A stretch of DNA of 64,000 nucleotides from Cyclobacteriaceae bacterium (GTDB taxonomy: Bacteria > Bacteroidota > Bacteroidia > Cytophagales > Cyclobacteriaceae). Positions 16,601 to 26,287 of the stretch are shown here, one piece after another. The notes below the pieces were generated by a model, which saw nothing but the letters and a program-made list of their open reading frames with translations, did no database searches and was not told where the DNA came from. How positions within the stretch are numbered: position 1 is the stretch's first letter; every line of letters starts with the position of its first letter. The stretch spans positions 1 through 64,000 of the forward strand of contig JAKISE010000001.1 in the NCBI GenBank assembly GCA_021648745.1. Reading direction: 5' to 3'. The position numbers and the translations under genes are program-made.

Positions 16601-16681
16601 AAACCTAACAGGTTTAAATTAGCCAGCATAGTGGGCATAAATTCACCTTCAAAACTTAATCAAGCAAAACCTGCTAGGTTT
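16601..16681. repeat. Diverged REP doublet after cas2
   Basis: AAACCTAACAGGTTT (16601-16615) and AAACCTGCTAGGTTT (16667-16681) are each nearly self-complementary and form an inverted pair with one mismatch around a 51-base loop. Their core matches the REP palindromes beside the transposase. Confidence 0.7.
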
Positions 16682-16689
16682 CAAATCCT

Positions 16690-16737
16690 AAAAATGCTTT
16701 GAATAACTCTTAACAGTAGTTAAACAAAGCATTTTTT
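16690..16737. terminator. Hairpin terminator downstream of cas2
   Basis: The stem AAAAATGCTTTG/CAAAGCATTTTTT encloses a 23-base loop with a smaller TTAAC/GTTAA stem. A and T runs flank it, so it can stop cas1-cas2 transcripts from the left and any crRNA transcript coming from the right. Confidence 0.75.
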
Positions 16738-16775
16738 ATAACGATATTTCCTTTTAAATTACTGATTATTAGAAG

Positions 16776-16826
16776 ATTGTAATACCAACTAATATCGTTA
16801 ATTCCCTTTTGAAATCAATCCACAAC
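16776..16826 (-). CRISPR. Solitary type II-C CRISPR repeat, no spacers
   Basis: Read on the minus strand the unit begins GTTGTGGATTGATTTCAAAA and ends TTACAAT, about 47-51 nt. This is the length and the GTTGTG start expected for Bacteroidota type II-C repeats. It pairs with the anti-repeat of the predicted tracrRNA (exact TTGTG and GATTTCAAAAGG). The position, 190 bp after cas2 and reading toward cas2, is where a II-C array normally lies. No second copy is found on either side at about 75-80 bp or anywhere else in the window. It may be the remnant of a lost array, a spacer-free seed, or an assembly collapse. Confidence 0.75.
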
Positions 16827-17145
16827 TTTGTTTGCTTAATGAAACATTTTTTTCCTATCTCCCATAATAAGAAATAAGCAAGGCCTTCTCAATTACATTG
16901 GTATTTAAGAATAGCGTGGTGCATTAGATTCAAGCTCCAGTTTAATGATACTTAATGCAAATACTTTAAAAATATTTTTAAAAACCATCCGCAGTAGACG
17001 TTTATATCTTCTAGACCAAGTGATATAAATTTAATAAAATATAGTACTAAATCTATTTTTTTTTGATTAAGAAAAACAACCTTTAGACCTTATGGATTGA
17101 AAAAGTATTATTAAATTTGACCTTAACCAAATCCCTTTTGTTAGC
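16827..17145. other. Intergenic AT-rich stretch
   Basis: Upstream of the solitary repeat (on the minus strand) this would be the array leader. It also holds the unknown promoter of the next gene. I see no second repeat, no tRNA and no open frame I would call. Confidence 0.5.
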
Positions 17146-20100
17146 ATGGGCACCAAATTTAATCTCTCTAAAATAATAATTTCTTTGGTTTTTTGTGGCT
17201 TGCCATTCATAACTTTTGCCCAAACCGAAGGGGAAGTAATGTTTACCAGCTTTGATGCCGATACCGATGATGGCATTTCTTTTGTGGCATTAGTAGATAT
17301 ACCTGATAACACATTTATACACTTTAATGATAATGAATGGAACGAATTGCCCATAGGAGGAGGCGGGGCATTTTTGACTACTTCTGAAACAGAAATGACA
17401 TGGCAAAATAACACCGGAAGTGCTATTGCTGCTGGTACTGTTATAATAATCACCAATCTCAATTCTACACCAATACCGGATATTGGTACGATTACAACAG
17501 GAAATATTAATGCTGCCGCTTCCAACGAAGTTATTTATATATTTTTGGGTATCGACCGGTTTACACCTACAACTTTTCTTTCGGCCATTGCCAATAATGG
17601 GTTTAGCCTTGCTAACGGATCATTGGTAAATACAGGGCTTACTGCCGGAGTTAATGCCATTTCAATTACTGGAAATGAAGATGTAATGGTATATACCAAT
17701 AATACCAACTGCAACAGTAGCGTTGCATCTTGTGCTGCCATTATAGCCAATGTAGCTAATTGGGCTACTGAAGATGGCTCAGGAGACCAATCTGTTAATG
17801 CTATTTACCCTGATTTTCCCATTAATGTTTGCGATGTAGCGGGCACCTTATTTTATCCTAGCCAATATTACTATTCGTTGGCTACAGGCGATTGGAATGC
17901 CAATACATCATGGTCGCTAACCTCCGATGGTTCGGGAGGGGCGGTTGCACTAGGCGAATACCCCAGAAGAACGGATAATGTGGTTATACGAAATGGCCAC
18001 ACCATTACTGTAAATGCTACCGATGATAACAAATCATGTGGGGTTTCGCCCGATGGGTTAAGCAGAGCCAATGTGGGGGATTTTGCCTCTTCAGATGTAA
18101 GGATGTTCTATCAAACTGGTGATATTATTATAGATGCCGGTGGCATCCTTAGTATTTCAGTACGATCGATGTACGAAGGGTATACATACATTAACGGTAC
18201 ATTAACAAGTACAGCCGACATCGTTAATCTGGGCAACTTGGAAACAACCACATCAGCTACTTTCTCAACCGATGACGATTTTATTATTTCCGGCAATAGT
18301 ATAACTATACTAAACAATACATCTTCTTCAGATGATGATTTATATATTGACTGGACAGATGCGCAGCTTTGTGGATCGGGTGTATTAAATATTGGTGCAG
18401 ATGCAGGAAGTCCTTTAGATCCTACTATTCAATATTTAAATAGTGCTACCGAAGCACAAATATGTTCAGATTTTACTGTTAGCTGTACTGTAAATTGTGG
18501 AGGGTTTACCGCCCCTATTAATACTGGTTCTTATACTACAGGTGTTGATGGCCCAGGTGGTGTGGGCGATTTGGTTAACAATGGGTTGTGGTTAAAAGCC
18601 GATGATATATCGGCAGCAGATGGATCTGTTGTGGCTTCTTGGTCGGATGCATCGGGCAATAGTAACGATGCCGCACAATCTACATCAGGGCGAGAGCCTC
18701 TTTATTTTAGTACAAGCAGTATTAACGCTATGCCTGTTGTACGCTTTGATGGCACCGATGATGAAATGACCATTGCAGATGCAGATATTTTAGATAATTC
18801 ATCCGGCCTTTCATTATTTTCGGTACTTAGACCGGCCAATTTAGATGGAAGCCCTCGAGGCGTGCTAGGAAAGCGCATTAGTAGTGGTGATAACCTTAAC
18901 TACTCTTACACATGGTTCTTTTTTACTTCAGATGCTCTATATGGTGATATTGTAACATTTAACGACCGCTACAATACTGGGGCAACAACCTACTCCAATG
19001 CTACTAACTACTTACTTACTATGATTTACGATGGTTCGTTGGCAAGCGGGGTTCGATCAAATATGTACGATTCTGAAGCTAATGCAGTTACGGCCTCTGA
19101 AACATCAACATCTATTTTAAATAGCAGTGCTGAACTTACCTTAGGGGCATTAAATTCTAATTATGGCACTTATCTGGGGGGAGATTATGCAGAAGTAATA
19201 CAATTTAACCTTGCTGTAAATACAGCCCAACGTATTATTATCAATAATTACTTATCAGCTAAATATAATATAGCACTAAGTGCAAACGATGTATATGAAA
19301 TGGACAACCCCGGAAATAATAATTATGATTTTGAAGTAGCCGGTATTGGTCAGGCCAGTGATGGTAGCAGCCATAAAGACGCACAGGGAACTGGGCTAGT
19401 AAGGATGAATTTACCTAGTGATATTGATAATAATGAGTTTTTAATGTGGGGGCATGATAATGCCGATATAAATACCATAAATACTGTGGATGTTGATGGG
19501 GTTGTTATTGAAGCCAGACTTGAACGTGTATGGCGGATAAGTGAAAATAATGCCAGCGGCACAGCAGTTGATGTAGGTACTGTAAGGCTTACGTTTGATG
19601 TTTCTAACCTTCCTCCTACTATTCTTGGTTCTGATTTGCGGTTAATGATTACTCGCAATGATGCATTGTTTACAGATAATGATGTAGCACCACAAACTGG
19701 TTCTTATAATATAGACAATCAATTTGTTACCTTTTCCAATGTTACTTTTACGGATGGCGATTATTTTACTCTGGGTACAATAGACAATACTAATACTCCA
19801 CTACCTATTGAGTTACTTAGCTTTAAAGCAAAAGCACTTCAAGGGAAAGTGAAGCTTTTCTGGAGTACGGCATCTGAGCAAAACAACGATTTATTTACTA
19901 TAGAACGCTCCAACGGGCAGGGCGAGTGGTTGGCCATTGGCGAGATTGATGGGGCAGGCAACAGCAGTAAAGTCTTACAATATGAGCATTGGGACAGTAG
20001 CCCATTGAAAAATCGAAATTATTATCGACTTAAACAAACGGATTTTGATGGCACCAGCACCTATTCCTCTGTTAAAATGGTTGTTTTGGATGACTTAGGA

Positions 20101-20334
20101 CGCATTAGCTTATACCCAAACCCTTTTAATCAATCGGTTACAGTTCTTGCCGATTTCGATCTTGATGATGCTTCGGTTCAGCTTTTTAATATGATGGGCG
20201 AAACAATATCCTCACAGGTGAAAAAACAAGGAAGGAACATAGTGTTTAATACCACCCATTTGGATAGTGGTATTTACATTATTAAAATCTCTTATAACCA
20301 AGGCGCACGTACCTATAAAATAATAAAGCAGTAA
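17146..20334 (+). CDS. Large secreted protein with T9SS sorting domain
   Basis: A 1062-residue secreted protein. A signal peptide (ISLVFCGLPFITFA, cleavage after Q) is followed by a beta-rich domain beginning GEVMFTSFDADTDDGISF, found in Bacteroidota surface proteins. Around residues 480-700 is a LamG/concanavalin-like domain (LWLKADDISAADGSVVASW) of the type seen before DUF8202 repeats. Residues about 890-980 are fibronectin-like (LPIELLSFKAKALQGKVKLF). The last 75 residues are a type A T9SS sorting domain (LYPNPFNQSVTV, then DSGIYIIKI, ending TYKIIKQ). It should be exported by the type IX system and may be attached to the surface. Adhesion is a reasonable guess, not shown. Confidence 0.9.
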   Translation: MGTKFNLSKIIISLVFCGLPFITFAQTEGEVMFTSFDADTDDGISFVALVDIPDNTFIHFNDNEWNELPIGGGGAFLTTSETEMTWQNNTGSAIAAGTVIIITNLNSTPIPDIGTITTGNINAAASNEVIYIFLGIDRFTPTTFLSAIANNGFSLANGSLVNTGLTAGVNAISITGNEDVMVYTNNTNCNSSVASCAAIIANVANWATEDGSGDQSVNAIYPDFPINVCDVAGTLFYPSQYYYSLATGDWNANTSWSLTSDGSGGAVALGEYPRRTDNVVIRNGHTITVNATDDNKSCGVSPDGLSRANVGDFASSDVRMFYQTGDIIIDAGGILSISVRSMYEGYTYINGTLTSTADIVNLGNLETTTSATFSTDDDFIISGNSITILNNTSSSDDDLYIDWTDAQLCGSGVLNIGADAGSPLDPTIQYLNSATEAQICSDFTVSCTVNCGGFTAPINTGSYTTGVDGPGGVGDLVNNGLWLKADDISAADGSVVASWSDASGNSNDAAQSTSGREPLYFSTSSINAMPVVRFDGTDDEMTIADADILDNSSGLSLFSVLRPANLDGSPRGVLGKRISSGDNLNYSYTWFFFTSDALYGDIVTFNDRYNTGATTYSNATNYLLTMIYDGSLASGVRSNMYDSEANAVTASETSTSILNSSAELTLGALNSNYGTYLGGDYAEVIQFNLAVNTAQRIIINNYLSAKYNIALSANDVYEMDNPGNNNYDFEVAGIGQASDGSSHKDAQGTGLVRMNLPSDIDNNEFLMWGHDNADINTINTVDVDGVVIEARLERVWRISENNASGTAVDVGTVRLTFDVSNLPPTILGSDLRLMITRNDALFTDNDVAPQTGSYNIDNQFVTFSNVTFTDGDYFTLGTIDNTNTPLPIELLSFKAKALQGKVKLFWSTASEQNNDLFTIERSNGQGEWLAIGEIDGAGNSSKVLQYEHWDSSPLKNRNYYRLKQTDFDGTSTYSSVKMVVLDDLGRISLYPNPFNQSVTVLADFDLDDASVQLFNMMGETISSQVKKQGRNIVFNTTHLDSGIYIIKISYNQGARTYKIIKQ

Positions 20335-20378
20335 TAATCTTTCAACCGATTTAACAGCGAGTTTATAGAGTTTGAATT

Positions 20379-20414
20379 AAAAAATGGTACAAGCGGACGC
20401 TTGCACCATTTTTT
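20379..20414. terminator. Bidirectional terminator
   Basis: Nearly perfect 17-bp arms (AAAAAATGGTACAAGCG with one mismatch) flank a two-base loop, with A-run and T-run ends. It serves the T9SS protein gene and the convergent M1 peptidase gene, whose stop codon it overlaps. Confidence 0.92.
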
Positions 20415-22623
20415 AATGAGCATCTTTAAATTCTTCTAACTTCGATTTATCCTCTCGTTTAGGGAAGTAATTATTATTCGTCTCGGTATCACCTGTTTCC
20501 TTTTTCGGGTCGATGGTTATATTTACAACCTCCTTATTTTTTACAAATACCTTTTTCACTTCATGTTCATTCGACCTCCAGATTTCTGCTGGAATTTGCT
20601 CTATTTCCTTTGTGCCATCTGCAAACGTCCACTCAATAATAATGGGAGAAACTAGACCTCCAGCATTTTTGAAAGAAAGCTCATAGAAATTCTTGCCATT
20701 ATAAGAACTCGCAATCGCCTTATCATCAACTCTTGCTTTAAACTCGCCATAAAAGCGACCAGGGGTATCTGTAATGGTTAATGCATTGGGCCCATTAGAA
20801 AAATCTACATTATTCCCGTCCTCGTCTATATTTGCATTTTCTATTTTACCCAACTGGTTTTGACCTTCAATGCCTTGAGAAACTGTATTAGTTTTAAACC
20901 AACGTACATTCGAAAGCTCCACATCTACATGGTCTATAGAATAAAACCATCCTTTCCAAAACCAATCTAAATCAACTGCCGAAGCGTCTTCCATTGTTCT
21001 AAAGAAATCCGCTGGCATGGGATGCTTAAATGCCCAACGCTCTGCATATTCTTTAAAGGCCATGTCAAAAAGTTCTTCGCCCATAACTGTTTCGCGCAGC
21101 AACACTAGAGCGGCCGATGGCTTCCCATAGGCGTTATAACCAAATTGCCTGATTTGTTCGGAGTTAGTCATAATAGGACGAATATACTCAGGATTACCTT
21201 TCATATAGCGAGTAACCCCTTGTGGGGTTCCCCAAGTAAGGTCAAAATCCGGGTAGTATTTAACCATTGTGTTATGCTCCATAAAGGTGTTCAAGCCTTC
21301 GTCCATCCAAGTCCATTGTCGCTCATCGGAGTTGATAATCATTGGGAAGAAATTATGCCCTACTTCGTGCACAATAACACCAACCATACTTTCTAATGTT
21401 CGCTGAGAATATTTCCCCTTTTCATCTGGGCGACCAAAATTAAAGCAAATCATGGGGTACTCCATTCCTTGGTTTGCTGCATGAACAGAAATAGCCACAG
21501 GATAGGGGTAATCTATTGTTTTTTCTGAGTAGTACTTCAGTGTATTTACAACTGCTTCGGTAGAATACTCTGCCCATAAAGAGTTTCCTTCTTTAGGATA
21601 AAACGACATGGCCATCGGTTTTTGATTCTCTAGTTGAACCGCAACCGCATCCCAAATATATTTCCTTGATGAAGTAAAGGCAAAATCCCTTACATTATCA
21701 GCCTTAAAACTCCAGGTTTTTGTTCCATCAGGTTTCGACTTTTCATTTTTCTTGGCTTCTTTTTCTGTTACGATAAACACAATTTCTTCAGAATTTTGTG
21801 CTTGTTTCCAACGTTCCTGCTGTTTTTCAGTTAGTACTTCTTTTTCATTTTGCAACCAGCCCGTTGAGCCTACAATATGGTCAGAAGGCACCGTGATATT
21901 TACTTCATAATTACCAAAGGTTAAGGCAAACTCACCTTTACCTAAAAACTGTTTGTGCTGCCATCCGTTTACATCATCGTACACCGCCATGCGTGGAAAC
22001 CATTGTGTTAATGTAAATGCATAGTTATCATCTTTTGGAAAGTACTCATAGCCACCACGGCCATCAACTAACATACGGTCATACATATTATACCACCAAT
22101 CAATGGAGAATTCGAACGAATCGCCAGTAGCCATTGCTGTTGGCAAATCTATCCGCATCATTGTTTCTACAATCGTATATTTCAATTGGTTTCCATTGGC
22201 ATCTTTTACAAATACAATTTTAAAACCGCCATCGTAGCCATTATAATCATCGGTGTAACGCATCATAGATTTTGCTGCCACAGAATCGCGCATTCTGCGA
22301 GTACCCACTTGGGTGCCTAAGGCATTTTTTTGGCGAACATTCTGATCCAACTGTACCCATAAATACCCCAATTTATCAGGAGAATTATTCGTGTAAGTAA
22401 TTTTTTCAGAGCCTGTTAGTTTTAGTGTATTTTCATCGATGGTCACATCAATTTTATGATCTGCTTGTTGCTGCCAGTACTTAACGCCTGGAGCACCTGC
22501 TGCATTTCTGTACTCGTTTGGCGTTGGTAGTTGAGTACCTAATTGTTCAAATTTGCCTTGCCAATTTTGGGAGTTGGCCATAAATGGCATGGCCAAAAGG
22601 GTAACGATTAATAGCTTTTTCAT
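20413..22623 (-). CDS. M1 family metallopeptidase, paralogue 1
   Basis: I start at the ATG of MKKLLIVTLLAMPFMANSQ (22623), which opens a signal peptide; the ATG 24 bp upstream would spoil it. The mature protein has an aminopeptidase-N-like beta-sandwich, then the zinc site HEVGH (His419, Glu420, His423) with the third ligand Glu in WMDEGLNTF. MEYPMICFNFGRP stands near the substrate-binding region in place of the usual GAMEN. It probably acts in the periplasm on peptides. A tandem paralogue lies directly upstream on the same strand with about 100 bp between, so the pair arose by duplication. Confidence 0.93.
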   Translation of the reverse strand: MKKLLIVTLLAMPFMANSQNWQGKFEQLGTQLPTPNEYRNAAGAPGVKYWQQQADHKIDVTIDENTLKLTGSEKITYTNNSPDKLGYLWVQLDQNVRQKNALGTQVGTRRMRDSVAAKSMMRYTDDYNGYDGGFKIVFVKDANGNQLKYTIVETMMRIDLPTAMATGDSFEFSIDWWYNMYDRMLVDGRGGYEYFPKDDNYAFTLTQWFPRMAVYDDVNGWQHKQFLGKGEFALTFGNYEVNITVPSDHIVGSTGWLQNEKEVLTEKQQERWKQAQNSEEIVFIVTEKEAKKNEKSKPDGTKTWSFKADNVRDFAFTSSRKYIWDAVAVQLENQKPMAMSFYPKEGNSLWAEYSTEAVVNTLKYYSEKTIDYPYPVAISVHAANQGMEYPMICFNFGRPDEKGKYSQRTLESMVGVIVHEVGHNFFPMIINSDERQWTWMDEGLNTFMEHNTMVKYYPDFDLTWGTPQGVTRYMKGNPEYIRPIMTNSEQIRQFGYNAYGKPSAALVLLRETVMGEELFDMAFKEYAERWAFKHPMPADFFRTMEDASAVDLDWFWKGWFYSIDHVDVELSNVRWFKTNTVSQGIEGQNQLGKIENANIDEDGNNVDFSNGPNALTITDTPGRFYGEFKARVDDKAIASSYNGKNFYELSFKNAGGLVSPIIIEWTFADGTKEIEQIPAEIWRSNEHEVKKVFVKNKEVVNITIDPKKETGDTETNNNYFPKREDKSKLEEFKDAH

Positions 22624-22726
22624 ATGGAAATTAATTATAGTCATCAATTTTGATTGAGAAGCTTCTCCGCAAATTAGGGATCGCTTCGTTCCTCGCGATG
22701 GCGTTACTTATTTTTAATTCTACTAA

Positions 22727-24949
22727 CTACTTATTCTTAAATTCGTCCAATCTAGATTTCGACTCTTGCTTAGGAAATACATTATTATCTGTGTTTACAT
22801 CAGCCGTTCTTTGTTCAGGGTCAATCGAAATACTTGCCACCTCTTTGTCTTTTGCAAACACTTTTTTAACCTGACTTTCATTCGATCTCCAAATTTCAGC
22901 AGGAATCATTTCTGTTTCCTTTGTGCCATCAGTATAGGTCCACTCAATAATAATTGGCATTACTAAACCGCCATTATTTTTTAAAGTTAGCTCGTAAAAA
23001 TTCTTCTTCGCATTTCTTTTTTTAATAGCCTCATCATCAACTGTGTTCATAAATTCACCATAATAACGATCTGGTGTATCGGTAATTGCTAAGTTTTCTG
23101 GCCCGTTCGAAAAGTCATTATTATTACCATCTTCATCTTTATTGGCATTTTCAATTTTCCCGCTCTGGTTTTGACCTTCAATACCTTGAGAAACTGTATT
23201 CACTTTAAACCAACGAACATTACTCAACTCAATTTCAACATTATCTATAGTATAGAACCAACCCTTCCAATACCAATCTAAATCTACCCCAGAAGCATCT
23301 TCCATGGTACGGAAAAAATCAGCAGGCTCTGGATGCTTAAATGCCCAGCGAGTTGCGTACTCCTTAAATGCGTGATCAAATTCTTTTTCACCCATAATGG
23401 TTTCCCTAAGAATGGTTAAAGCCGTAGCAGGCTTAGCATAGGCATTATTGCCAAACTGAATGATTTGTTCTGAGTTGGTCATAATCGGACGAATATAATC
23501 AGGATCGCCCTTCATATAATTTACAATTGTGCTAGGCTCACCTCTTCTTTTTGGCATATCAGGGTAATTCTCTTTTTGGGTAACGGTTTGCACAAATGTG
23601 TTTAAGCCTTCATCCATCCAAGTCCACTGACGTTCATCTGAATTAATTATCATTGGAAAAAAATTATGGCCCACTTCGTGCACAATAACACCAATCATTC
23701 CCCATTTTTTCCTGTCAGAGTAAGTGCCATCTTCTTGTGGTCTTCCGAAATTGAAGCAAATCATTGGATACTCCATTCCTATGCTTGCAGCATGAACCGA
23801 TATGGCTACCGGATAAGGATAATCTATTGTCATTCTTGAATAAGTTCTGAGCGCATGAGCTACTGCTTTAGTAGATTCTTTTTCCCATAATGGATTTCCT
23901 TCTTTAGGATAAAACGACATAGCCAACGGTTTTTTATCATTAACTTCTACCATTTGAGCATCCCAAATAAATTTACGAGACGATGCAAAAGCAAAATCTC
24001 TCACATTTTCGGCTTTAAAATGCCATGTGCTTTTCTTTGTTGATTTGGCTTTTTCCTTTTTTATGGCTTCGTCTTGAGTTACAATAATTACTTGTTTTCC
24101 AGAAGTTTGAGCTTGTTCAAAACGTTCTTGTTCAATAGCGGTAAGTACGTCTTTAGGATTTTGGAGTGCACCTGTTGAGGCTACGATATGATCCGCAGGT
24201 ACGGTAATTTCAACATCGTAATCACCAAAAACCAAGGCAAACTCGCCTCTTCCTAAGAATTGTTTATTTTGCCATCCTTCCACATCGCTGTACACTGCCA
24301 TCCGAGGAAACCATTGTGCAATCGTATACAGGTAGTTGTCATCTTTAGGAAAATACTCATAACCGCCTCTGCCTCCTAGGGACATTCGGTCGTTAATATT
24401 ATACCACCAATCGATTGAAAACGACACGTTTTGCCCTGGTTTTAGTGCTTCTGGCAAGTTTAGGCGCATCATTGTGTTATTAACAACATAATCCATATCG
24501 TTGCCTTTTGCATCTTTTACGGCCGTAAGTTTAAAGCCTCCATCATAATCAACATCATACAATACATATTGCTGAAGTACTTTACCCGAAATAGAGTCAG
24601 AGCGCAAGCTAGAAGAAGCCACCTGGGGCGTTTGTGATGTTTTCGACCTCATATTTTGATCAAGCTGAATCCATAGATAGGTTAAGATATCTGGGCTATT
24701 ATTAAAATAGGTAATCGTTTCTGATCCTTTAATAGTTTGCTTGTCCTCATCGAGAGCCACTTTTATTTTATAATCCGCTTTTTGCTGCCAATAAGCTTCT
24801 CCTGGCGCACCAGAAGCTGTTCGGTAAGCGTTGGGGGTGGGCAAAGTAGTACCTAGCTGCTCAAATTTTCCTTGCCAGCCCGACTTTTCTTGTGCATTGC
24901 CTAGCATGGCAACAGATAGCAATGTAATTAACAGGATTAATCGTTTCAT
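22727..24949 (-). CDS. M1 family metallopeptidase, paralogue 2
   Basis: A 740-residue tandem paralogue of the next gene, alike over its whole length, including the opening of the mature protein (WQGKFEQLGT) and the stretch NTVSQGIEGQNQ. It has a signal peptide (MKRLILLITLLSVAMLGNAQ), the zinc motif HEVGH (His424, Glu425, His428) and the downstream Glu in WMDEGLNTF. Both copies keep all metal ligands, so neither looks inactive. The two probably share a transcript with the HupE-like gene 20 bp upstream. The natural substrate is unknown. Confidence 0.93.
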   Translation of the reverse strand: MKRLILLITLLSVAMLGNAQEKSGWQGKFEQLGTTLPTPNAYRTASGAPGEAYWQQKADYKIKVALDEDKQTIKGSETITYFNNSPDILTYLWIQLDQNMRSKTSQTPQVASSSLRSDSISGKVLQQYVLYDVDYDGGFKLTAVKDAKGNDMDYVVNNTMMRLNLPEALKPGQNVSFSIDWWYNINDRMSLGGRGGYEYFPKDDNYLYTIAQWFPRMAVYSDVEGWQNKQFLGRGEFALVFGDYDVEITVPADHIVASTGALQNPKDVLTAIEQERFEQAQTSGKQVIIVTQDEAIKKEKAKSTKKSTWHFKAENVRDFAFASSRKFIWDAQMVEVNDKKPLAMSFYPKEGNPLWEKESTKAVAHALRTYSRMTIDYPYPVAISVHAASIGMEYPMICFNFGRPQEDGTYSDRKKWGMIGVIVHEVGHNFFPMIINSDERQWTWMDEGLNTFVQTVTQKENYPDMPKRRGEPSTIVNYMKGDPDYIRPIMTNSEQIIQFGNNAYAKPATALTILRETIMGEKEFDHAFKEYATRWAFKHPEPADFFRTMEDASGVDLDWYWKGWFYTIDNVEIELSNVRWFKVNTVSQGIEGQNQSGKIENANKDEDGNNNDFSNGPENLAITDTPDRYYGEFMNTVDDEAIKKRNAKKNFYELTLKNNGGLVMPIIIEWTYTDGTKETEMIPAEIWRSNESQVKKVFAKDKEVASISIDPEQRTADVNTDNNVFPKQESKSRLDEFKNK

Positions 24950-24969
24950 ATTTTATTTATTATAAATTA

Positions 24970-25554
24970 TTACCAAAATTTTGTTTCAATCATTAATGTG
25001 GTGGCAATAGCTGCTACACCGGAGGAAACCACCAATTTCCAATCTCTTCTTGTTACACCAAGTATACCTACAAATAAAAAGGAAAGTGCCAAAAAAGATA
25101 GAACAATTATAATTTGTCCTACTTCTAAACCAACATTGAATGCCAATAATTGTGTAAATATGGTGGTATCTGTGCCTAAAAGGCTTCTTAAGTAATTTGA
25201 AAAGCCCATGCCGTGAATGAGACCGAATAATAATGCAAGCCAATAGTTCAATTGGATTTTCTTTGTGCTCTGTTCAGCTCTCTTCCTTAATAAATTAACT
25301 AATGCTGTAAAAAAAATAGTGACAGGGATTAAAAATTCGATTAAGTCGGAATTGAACCTAATAATTTGTAAAGTAGCTAAGGCTAGTGTAATAGAATGCC
25401 CTACGGTAAAGGCTGTAACTAATATTAGCACTCGTTTCCAATCCCTTAAAAGGTAAATGGTTGTTAGCGCTACCACAAAAAGGATATGATCGTAGCCCCT
25501 TATATCAAGGATATGCTCCATTCCTAACTGAAAATATAACCTAAATGTATCCAA
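24970..25554 (-). CDS. HupE/UreJ-like membrane protein
   Basis: A 194-residue integral membrane protein with about six hydrophobic segments and the family motifs GYDHILFVVAL, FTVGHSITLA and GLIHGMGFSN, whose His and Asp residues resemble the metal-binding positions of HupE/UreJ nickel or cobalt permeases. In Bacteroidota, relatives are common outside urease or hydrogenase loci, so the metal is uncertain. It lies 20 bp upstream of an M1 metallopeptidase and may be in its operon. The divergent DUF6702 gene often accompanies this pair of families. Confidence 0.8.
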   Translation of the reverse strand: MDTFRLYFQLGMEHILDIRGYDHILFVVALTTIYLLRDWKRVLILVTAFTVGHSITLALATLQIIRFNSDLIEFLIPVTIFFTALVNLLRKRAEQSTKKIQLNYWLALLFGLIHGMGFSNYLRSLLGTDTTIFTQLLAFNVGLEVGQIIIVLSFLALSFLFVGILGVTRRDWKLVVSSGVAAIATTLMIETKFW

Positions 25555-25634
25555 TAGCTCTCTTTTTAAAAGTCGTAAAATTAATGTTTAATTTTGGGTT
25601 TTATTAACCGTTTGTATAATTGAGAATTCAATAA

Positions 25635-26123
25635 ATGACTATTCTAATATCCATTATTACTTTTTGGGCTTCCATCTTTTTGCACCCCTTTCATGTATCT
25701 ATTTGCGAAATCGAACACGATGAGGAAACGAAGGCATTACAAGTATCTGAACGTGTGTTTTTAGACGATTTGGAAGAAACTTTGAACAAAGTGTATAACG
25801 TTAGGCTTGATGTAGTAAACCCTCAGAATAAAGTGTATTTGGATTCCTTAATTAAAGATTATATCCTAAGCCATTTAGAAATCACTATTGATGGTAAACA
25901 AAAGAAGCGTAAATATATTGGCCACGAAATTGAGCAAGATGCTTTGTGGTGTTATATAGAATATTATGGAGTAAAAAAAATGAAATCGGTGAGCATTACC
26001 AACACTATTTTTTTTGAGCTTTTCGATGATCAAAATACGCTTATCCATTTTAAATATAATGGGAAAACGATTAGTAAGCGGTTAACGAAGACAAGACCTA
26101 CAGAGGTGTTTGAGTTTGAGTGA
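25635..26123 (+). CDS. DUF6702 family exported protein
   Basis: A 162-residue protein with an N-terminal hydrophobic export signal (ILISIITFWASIFL). The family hallmarks follow: HPFHVSICEIEHDEETKALQ and VFLDDLEETLN. The fold is predicted as beta-rich. No biochemical role is known. It is divergent from the HupE-like/M1 peptidase operon across an 80-bp gap, a recurring neighbourhood as I remember it, but this is not checked here. Confidence 0.8.
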   Translation: MTILISIITFWASIFLHPFHVSICEIEHDEETKALQVSERVFLDDLEETLNKVYNVRLDVVNPQNKVYLDSLIKDYILSHLEITIDGKQKKRKYIGHEIEQDALWCYIEYYGVKKMKSVSITNTIFFELFDDQNTLIHFKYNGKTISKRLTKTRPTEVFEFE

Positions 26124-26287
26124 TATTAATAAGTTTCACTTCCTTCATCCACTTCTCTATCCTTCAAAAAAATTTCAAAACTTGCTAAACGGAGAAAGTG
26201 TGAAATAATATACAAAGAATATAATGACTCTGATTAGTACTAAAAAATACCCACTAGAAACTGACGGCAGTTTAGTAATGTTAAATT

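Noticed and set aside
16745..16770. Possible second, degenerate CRISPR repeat (ATTTCCTTTTAAATTA resembling ATTCCCTTTTGAAATCA)
   Set aside because: It lies about 55 bp from the true repeat, not 75-80, lacks the CACAAC end and the rest of the unit does not align. Likely chance in AT-rich DNA.
17067..17525. 152-residue minus-strand frame
   Set aside because: Opposite the start of the T9SS protein with no family features; a shadow frame.
24986..25243. 85-residue frame with His and Cys repeats
   Set aside because: Overlaps the HupE-like gene on the same strand in another frame, and its composition is a shadow of that gene.
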